A stretch of DNA of 64,000 bases from assembly GCA_910586225.1 (NCBI GenBank), contig CAJUIL010000018.1, positions 1 through 64,000 on the forward strand, in the 5' to 3' direction. The notes beneath the pieces were generated by a model. It did not search any database, was not told the origin of the DNA, and worked only from the letters and a program-made list of their open reading frames with translations. The translations under genes were made by a program, and so were the position numbers. The first letter of the stretch is position 1, and the number at the start of each line of letters is the position of its first letter. This stretch comes from an uncultured Eubacterium sp. (GTDB taxonomy: Bacteria > Bacillota > Clostridia > Lachnospirales > Lachnospiraceae). Below, piece after piece: positions 60,501 through 64,000 of the stretch.

Positions 60501-63191
60501 TGTATATACCTCCAGCAAAAACTCTCCCAAATGGACCGCGAGCATACCAAGCTCCACATCCGCAAACCGCTCCGGCACAACCATCCGACAATGGAACATC
60601 CCCGTAGAATCCGATATTTTCTTATAAAACAGCTCGAACAGCAAGCCGTTGAACATCGCAAGCGGCGACTTTTCCGAAGCTTCTACCTCAAGGATCGCGC
60701 CATACAGCTTCGGGCTGTATAAAAGCGCCCGGATTCGAAACAGATCCGACAGCTTAAGATCAAACCCAAACAGCCACCCGGCATCCTGTCTAAAGCCGAC
60801 GCTGGGAACGTCTTTCGCCGGAACTAACTGCTGTTTTATCTCATCCAAAATATCCGGGATCGTATGCTGCGTAATAGAAAGCTCCAGATGATTTCCAATC
60901 CCGATATAAAATATCTGAACCTTCACCTCGGAATCCACAGCCTGGGCCGGGGGCTCCTCATAAAGCGCATCCCATGTGATCCGCCTTGTCTGCGTCTCGT
61001 TAAACAGCTGTCCGGTCAGCACATACCGCACGCCCTCTTCTTTGCTATAGGAAAGGCCGATATCCTCAAGCTCCAGAAAACCCGCGATCTTCCAGTTTAA
61101 ATGGTACAAAAAAGATACCGTCTTGTTTGTAATGTTATAAACAAGCAAAAAATCCGACAACTTTATCCCATGTAATACATTCCATGGTGCAGAAAGCGTC
61201 TGCACTGCATTCGGATTGACCAAATGGAGCAGCGCCAGCAGGACGTCGCCAAACGTCATATTTCCAAGGGAAATCGTAAGCGTTTCCCCTTCCTGCGTTT
61301 TTTGGTACACCGCCTGGATATACCGGTTCCTGAATGCAACACGAAATATAAAACTTCTTCTTGCTTCGTCATAAAAATCATTCGCCTGCACGAGCAGGCA
61401 AAAAGCATCAATCTCCACATACATCGCAAGCGACGCCGAAAGCTGCTGCGCCTTCTCTAAGCGAACCCTTCCACCAAGCCGCGGCCTGACGCCAAACACC
61501 TCGATGCCGGACACCTCGCAGGACGCATACAGCGTAAACTTCTGATCGGCCATCGAATAAGAAATGGAAAGATCATCCAGCTCCATATCCGCCACCGCCC
61601 CGACAGACTTAACAGAAAAAAGCTGGCGCAGCAGGCTTCCAATCCTGACCCTGCCATAAAAAAGCCCACCCTGAAAACTCCAGCTCTGCTCCACATAACG
61701 CGCCTCGAGAGAAAACGCAAACGCCTCGTCCTCCTGCTTCCATTCCAGTATCCCTTCGATCCCAAAGTTCTTTTTTTCTGGCAGGATCTGTACGTTTACC
61801 CTTAACCGCTCCAAGGAAAATACCGCCGACCCGACAGGAAGGGCAATGACGTCCGATACAGACGCCTCCACCCGCAGCATACGGTTTCTGGCGGACGCTG
61901 CGACCGTAAGCTCTGCCAGCTCCTTGTATTCCCCCTGCCAGCCTGAAGGAAGAGCGACGCCATATCCCGCTGCCAGCTCCGTCAGCGTCAGCTTTTTTTC
62001 CAGCGTCAGACTGCCGGAAAAATCCATTGCCGGAAAGTTTCCCGTCACACTCCCAGTCAGACGATAAGGCCCCACGACAAGCGCCGCTTTTGCAAAAGCC
62101 GATAATGTCACAAAGGAATGCTTCTTATCATCCCATGAAACCTCCCATATCATCCAAAACTGCTCCAGCGTCAGGCCGGGGATCCGCAGCGCAAGCGGCG
62201 TACCCAAAGAAAAAGCACTATAGATCCTCGCCATATCCAATCCGTCAAAGATCGTATCCCCTTTTTTTTCGAATGCAATCTGAAGCTGCGAAAGCCCAAA
62301 GGCAGACAGCGCCGTATGCTCCGGCAGCAGCAGCCTTTCTGGTCCAAGCTGCAACATCTCCTGCATAAAACCGGCAATGCTCTGCAAAGAAAGCGGCGGC
62401 TCACAAAATACAGCGGCGCTTTGATACCGCTCCCCGACAAACAGCTCCGACTGGAAGCCAAGCGTCTGCCCCTCAGATGCAAGCGGCAGCTCATACAACA
62501 GATATGCCTTGGCGCAATACTGCATTTCCAATAAGTCGTCTCCATACATCGTCCGCATGGCGAGCTTCGCAAATGCTGTGCCAAATGGCAGCGAAAGCTC
62601 TCTGTGTATCAGAAAATCAATTTCCACTCGCCCTCTTCTTGTGATCATCCCTTGAAAGGACGCGCAGGCTGCGTCTCCTGAAAACAGCCCGGCATATTCC
62701 TGCCATCTTTCATCCCCCTTTGGAGGGGAATATATGCCGCTTAACTCCCACCCAGCACCTTTCGCGCCTTCCACACGCTGACTGCTATACCATAGCGTCG
62801 GATAACGCAGGATAAATTCCGAGAACAGGCAGTCTGTCTTAGTTCCCCTGATCTTCGAGGCAGGCAGCTGTCCCAAAAAATCCTTTAACGTACCGCACCC
62901 CGCAACAGCAAGCTTTGCCTCACAGCTAAACGCCTGCTCCTGCTTGTCTTTTGAAAAAGTCAGCGTAAGCTGCCCCCGCCCGATCCGCGTATATGGCAAA
63001 AGCCCGACCGCTCCCGAAACGGCCACGCAATCCCCATAAAGTCTGACCTCGGCGCCTTCAGCCACAAGCTCATCCCTGCCAGCCAGCGTAAGCAGCTCCA
63101 GACAAGCCGCCTGCGCCGTATCCCTGCCGATTGTCAGGCTGCCGCCCTGCAAAGCTCCCTGCAGGCTCTCATACAGTTCTAAAAGTGTCAT
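54528..63191 (-). CDS. Giant 2887-residue beta-rich protein of unknown function
   Basis: One intact reading frame of 2887 residues without a signal peptide. Residues about 1-1200 are strikingly rich in alternating polar/hydrophobic strands with repeated patterns (for example FSLEARYVEQSWSFQGG, FTLYASCEVSGIEV, LSASLAMYVEIDAF), suggesting a long beta-solenoid, beta-groove or repeated beta-sandwich. Around 920-1130 a Gly-rich segment (GLFGGKGGFYFGTFTGDA) recalls the DUF6603 family from memory. LysM-like motifs occur near 1340 (IVSQGDSLQKIAERI) and 1460 (YTALSGDTVISVAKML). A 14-residue tandem repeat lies at about 2100-2152. The start overlaps the MBL gene's stop (ATGA), so the two are translated together. 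Function unknown; cytoplasmic or unconventional export. Confidence 0.85.
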   Translation of the reverse strand: MTLLELYESLQGALQGGSLTIGRDTAQAACLELLTLAGRDELVAEGAEVRLYGDCVAVSGAVGLLPYTRIGRGQLTLTFSKDKQEQAFSCEAKLAVAGCGTLKDFLGQLPASKIRGTKTDCLFSEFILRYPTLWYSSQRVEGAKGAGWELSGIYSPPKGDERWQEYAGLFSGDAACASFQGMITRRGRVEIDFLIHRELSLPFGTAFAKLAMRTMYGDDLLEMQYCAKAYLLYELPLASEGQTLGFQSELFVGERYQSAAVFCEPPLSLQSIAGFMQEMLQLGPERLLLPEHTALSAFGLSQLQIAFEKKGDTIFDGLDMARIYSAFSLGTPLALRIPGLTLEQFWMIWEVSWDDKKHSFVTLSAFAKAALVVGPYRLTGSVTGNFPAMDFSGSLTLEKKLTLTELAAGYGVALPSGWQGEYKELAELTVAASARNRMLRVEASVSDVIALPVGSAVFSLERLRVNVQILPEKKNFGIEGILEWKQEDEAFAFSLEARYVEQSWSFQGGLFYGRVRIGSLLRQLFSVKSVGAVADMELDDLSISYSMADQKFTLYASCEVSGIEVFGVRPRLGGRVRLEKAQQLSASLAMYVEIDAFCLLVQANDFYDEARRSFIFRVAFRNRYIQAVYQKTQEGETLTISLGNMTFGDVLLALLHLVNPNAVQTLSAPWNVLHGIKLSDFLLVYNITNKTVSFLYHLNWKIAGFLELEDIGLSYSKEEGVRYVLTGQLFNETQTRRITWDALYEEPPAQAVDSEVKVQIFYIGIGNHLELSITQHTIPDILDEIKQQLVPAKDVPSVGFRQDAGWLFGFDLKLSDLFRIRALLYSPKLYGAILEVEASEKSPLAMFNGLLFELFYKKISDSTGMFHCRMVVPERFADVELGMLAVHLGEFLLEVYTNGSFYLDLGFPHKQDFSRSFGLSFGLFGGKGGFYFGTFTGDAVQAVPAAANGIFSPVVKMGIGLSIGLMRSFDLGIVKGGVSLTMTGIFEGTFAVYKPKKQSEVQAFYYRVRAVAGVYGSLFLSVDLKIITVSATASIAAFCEVELESYRKAVVALDLDLKLCASIKIIFFKIHFSFHFHERAVFTFGEDQTAPWHLAAGKNTARILADPCIKTGQWKITPVISPMFSVDFSGKAQTLCLAFLPVIRREEMQSILTMLLYWIFAHIEGGEITAEDMEQITDKGFADSLTYERLLQLLSANLTVTPRLADLDGQEPEEQGTIFPMLPQLILTVDGAELDFGRARINEADMEEISRYFYRLNADPVYALSRERRAAGGKLPLCGALLTDWFRMALEELQGRMGALFESVPVCTASLETVVNTYGGKLETILAEQPQLQLFVPVIPKHPMIVSQGDSLQKIAERIAVEIKNGSDSAQELLWDAVKEESVFCEDIQPVYSGYQFDNQSAGLTLLQLSAVFYVRLFDPDVLYTPYAQYLLENNPVDLEWECRQPGAQELKLPDGIYTALSGDTVISVAKMLYLLDHLAESDTWISFRNAWIQCNGKEPGEKPDSCQIPKGYPGRIKGSASSGRLFRVCYPDFREDPWAYPLWHAEALRPMSVITLDHAGIERTAAVSELLKCYPMSSLVLAVEEYGAQLAKEQEVVIKKPCRIPKAELEKRIITESAAEQTGAILSRAFLQGARPPAPSTQKETPLYQLLGQQIPWRRQASQLTVSIRCQDDSAEWIAPDTEQRVWTHLERFMPSGELIRPDGPVQLPSMHSHGKRWLIADGEEVLNSQEAERIVRLPRDCIEYIRACGELPQLERADTKPRFCTLLSLEIQKQSAGIYGMYGAAASDRELLYQLTGADVSRCRLFYVPSKLEADKTGLAQLFFESCLLIQTHFSKETHSGFTNGRKSESENENAYIAAITDTGPDACGKFLTMLWECSVVGGGFWLCHDKASLPDTVFDENGRGQLVLLAEYPDAHPCADVVNALSLSDKNASVVLSGIRETVYDPVFPRGCVGFQLTCPQSEEGTAQSLYQILGYRVYDRLRGAYVESAPILPAEEAQGRLSYQAAVPLWKLEEPEGNFYSAVGKQFTLYFELRDVLGNTAAVENGGVLVTGEYNDNLIALHELPDTRFCYCFVRFGDQIAVKITGEYTGAQEKAVRYADEAKADMEAGAYHADDARAEMEAGAHYADEAKADMEEAARQIDHAKADMAEIARQQHGCTDIKLSARVSLSEQVYGLGEESCAALRAYENALCQNLSKGIHTPIAPIEIFLPIQGSLPSEIVPLAVCLTITRDGAQSVSEQVTMAESVISADSDPNRFAEGFANAFQSGYKLAHDSTQAYYYVPVRNLIGKIRIAPYTYQTAQGKIRSPEPAAFTPFANELITRDVEVTDSHGKKQVQSLIHVDANVWEQQFLSDIENLLQAELAAKAARRCPDGVRQLADAKKGLAARLARRLLPIRRECADIPMAQAQAFAEDRLLRDLRFACEPGVMLVYHVGIGDGGSEQKELLRLEAGVAMPHLLFAGKVSSQSDIFCLFLTGNPWNEKEERTPPQICLSALEYDIVPAGGGYERSKWLQFAKPMTDQDADVSLDLGIDADILCPRRECPLPPVIQGQSYEANRDELLYWDWSGEFSCGAYEQYTVCVRLDFSQQKGKGRRKERDTFAVMADYFCKREQLWKDLQTEENFQEAYQTMAELADAFAKVQDYSAVRQAKSRFVGQSVEVQVTMCFDQEGKPQYTVLPSYESEHLLKTMGAHIGAVEPVSGSREEGTVTFRLLISHLSVYTCSIVKTSAWIIQNDNLLLSAGQTVREAFIFQTELVSAADMRVSIEYHEPVGLTGETLEQALLDMWDRLQLSEQAAVSVSVFFRYRVHGSGGELCGSIPVTFEPDAQMGRFLENLSDWCRSHAYFLSLGGKFCFEAAVYQADENMALVCARFEKECGGIFAE
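56735..56888 (-). repeat. 42-bp tandem repeat in the giant gene
   Basis: A CCATATCCGCCTT-containing unit recurs at 42-base spacing (56735, 56777, 56819, 56861), encoding four degenerate copies of a 14-residue unit (ADEAKADMEAGAYH type) that reads as an Ala/Asp/Glu-rich coiled coil. The period is a multiple of three, so copy-number change keeps the frame. Confidence 0.9.
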
Positions 63192-64000
63192 ACCAAAAAC
63201 CCTCCATACGGAAGAAACATCTCATCCGAAGGTATTTTCCGTTCCTGTTTCTGCCCGGAGCGTACCGCAAAATCACTTTCCGTAAAAGGATCTTCCAGAC
63301 ACGCGCTGCATACCTCCATGCTGCCATCCTGCATACGCTGTGAATATTGGTATATCAGATTAGTGCCTTCTGATTCGGTAGAAAAAATCGCTTTCTCTGT
63401 AGCCAGCTTATACCCTGCCACATACTCATCCCCGTCTCCATAATCAGCCTCCGCCTCATCAGTATCCGACCCCAGCAGGACGAAGTGTCTTTCTGCCCTT
63501 CCCCTGCAATATTTCCGGCACGCCTCCAGGAACCGCTTGCTTGGATGACCAAATTTGTCGCGTGCCGCGCTGATAAAGATATAATTTGGCGGAAACCTGC
63601 TTAAAAAGTTATGAAACGGCTGTATTTCATCCAGCCGCGCTTGTTCCCCTCTTATTTTATGCCAGCAAAAGTTTGTATCTCCAGATCCATGATGCGGCGC
63701 GAGCAATAATTCTACCTGCGCTCCCCCACGCTCTGTCAGTACTCTGGACAACGTTGAAAATACGTGTACGGTGGCGTCTCCCGGAAATACCAGGCAATGG
63801 CTGTCATCCATATAAATCATTGTTACCTGCGATGTGGCATTTTTTAAAATATGATCCTGCTTGATAGACGGGTATTTAATACTTTCTTCCAGATAAAACG
63901 GATATTGGCCGTACTTCTTATCTCTATCCGGATAATTATATAAAAATTGGCATTTGTCATTGACCTTCTTTGCAAAAAAATTCATCCATGTTGTTAAAAT
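63188..64000 (-). CDS. Metallo-beta-lactamase-fold hydrolase (ComEC-like half), 5' end outside the window
   Basis: The last 270 or so codons of an MBL-fold protein; the N-terminus with the expected HxHxDH metal site is beyond the window. The visible part matches the second half of ComEC/late MBL-type hydrolases: LVFPGDATVHVFSTL (GDA metal-ligand segment), ELLLAPHHGSGDTN (APHHGS), PNYIFISAARDKFGHPSKRFLEAC. A C-terminal tail of about 100 residues is unrecognised and partly charged (SDTDEAEADYGDGD). An in-frame ATG at 63985 is visible, but the family is longer at the N-terminus. Its stop overlaps the giant gene's start (ATGA), so it is co-translated with it. Confidence 0.8.
   Translation of the reverse strand: MLTTWMNFFAKKVNDKCQFLYNYPDRDKKYGQYPFYLEESIKYPSIKQDHILKNATSQVTMIYMDDSHCLVFPGDATVHVFSTLSRVLTERGGAQVELLLAPHHGSGDTNFCWHKIRGEQARLDEIQPFHNFLSRFPPNYIFISAARDKFGHPSKRFLEACRKYCRGRAERHFVLLGSDTDEAEADYGDGDEYVAGYKLATEKAIFSTESEGTNLIYQYSQRMQDGSMEVCSACLEDPFTESDFAVRSGQKQERKIPSDEMFLPYGGFLV

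Noticed and set aside
54528..63191. Giant protein as a secreted adhesin or insecticidal toxin-type protein
   Set aside because: There is no signal peptide, anchor, YD/RHS repeat or recognised toxin domain; I leave function open.

Overview
The window looks like a chromosomal segment of an endospore-forming clostridial Firmicute, most likely a gut Lachnospiraceae member. The reasons are spoVAE-spoVAD, a glnA-ANTAR regulator pair, the LL-diaminopimelate aminotransferase route to lysine, AGGAGG-type ribosome binding sites throughout, and EFR1-type flavodoxin/ferredoxin and Big2-domain secreted proteins. This taxonomic call is inference from gene content; no rRNA or tRNA gene is visible.

Layout. 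0-1.6 kb: a DUF262 protein with a (probably truncated) HEPN-like partner, a defence-type pair. 1.7-6.6 kb (minus strand): a tight hisA-glnA-ANTAR-dapF-dapL operon; the HisA is of the eukaryotic type. 6.7-9.7 kb (plus): guaB with a clear promoter and an unusually long terminator hairpin, then a secreted Big2 protein. 9.7-13 kb (minus): a low-complexity lipoprotein, spoVAE, spoVAD and an SDR dehydrogenase. 13-14.3 kb (plus): aroC. 14.3-14.8 kb (minus): a secreted YHYH/peptidoglycan-binding protein.

14.9-51.8 kb (minus): one unidirectional surface-polysaccharide cluster of about 26 genes. It begins with an XRE-family regulator and ends at a terminator near 14.87 kb. It holds Wzm/Wzt ABC export, a separate Wzx-like flippase, WecB, two RfbF-like cytidylyltransferases, RfbH with its [2Fe-2S] cysteines and histidine pair, a ThDP enzyme, a UDP-xylose synthase-type enzyme, a NeuB-like synthase with a HAD-SIS fusion, two FkbM methyltransferases, a radical SAM protein, two pol-beta nucleotidyltransferases, an acyltransferase, a GtrB/GtrII pair, and a methyltransferase-coiled coil-GT-GT fusion beside Wzt. 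RfbF, RfbH and the ThDP enzyme together suggest a branched 3,6-dideoxyhexose of the yersiniose type. Two coding poly-G tracts (11 and 9 G) lie in cluster genes and could be slippage switches. A recurring Rossmann-like domain is attached to four otherwise unrelated proteins.

51.8-54.5 kb: an intergenic region with two opposed copies of a 24-nt operator-like element, a decayed MTA/SAH nucleosidase gene, an EFR1 flavodoxin/ferredoxin, and two small genes of unknown role. 54.5-64 kb (minus): an MBL-fold hydrolase (5' end outside the window) overlapping by ATGA a giant 2887-residue, beta-rich protein with LysM-like segments and a 14-residue tandem repeat. This two-gene unit is the best candidate for an undescribed system.
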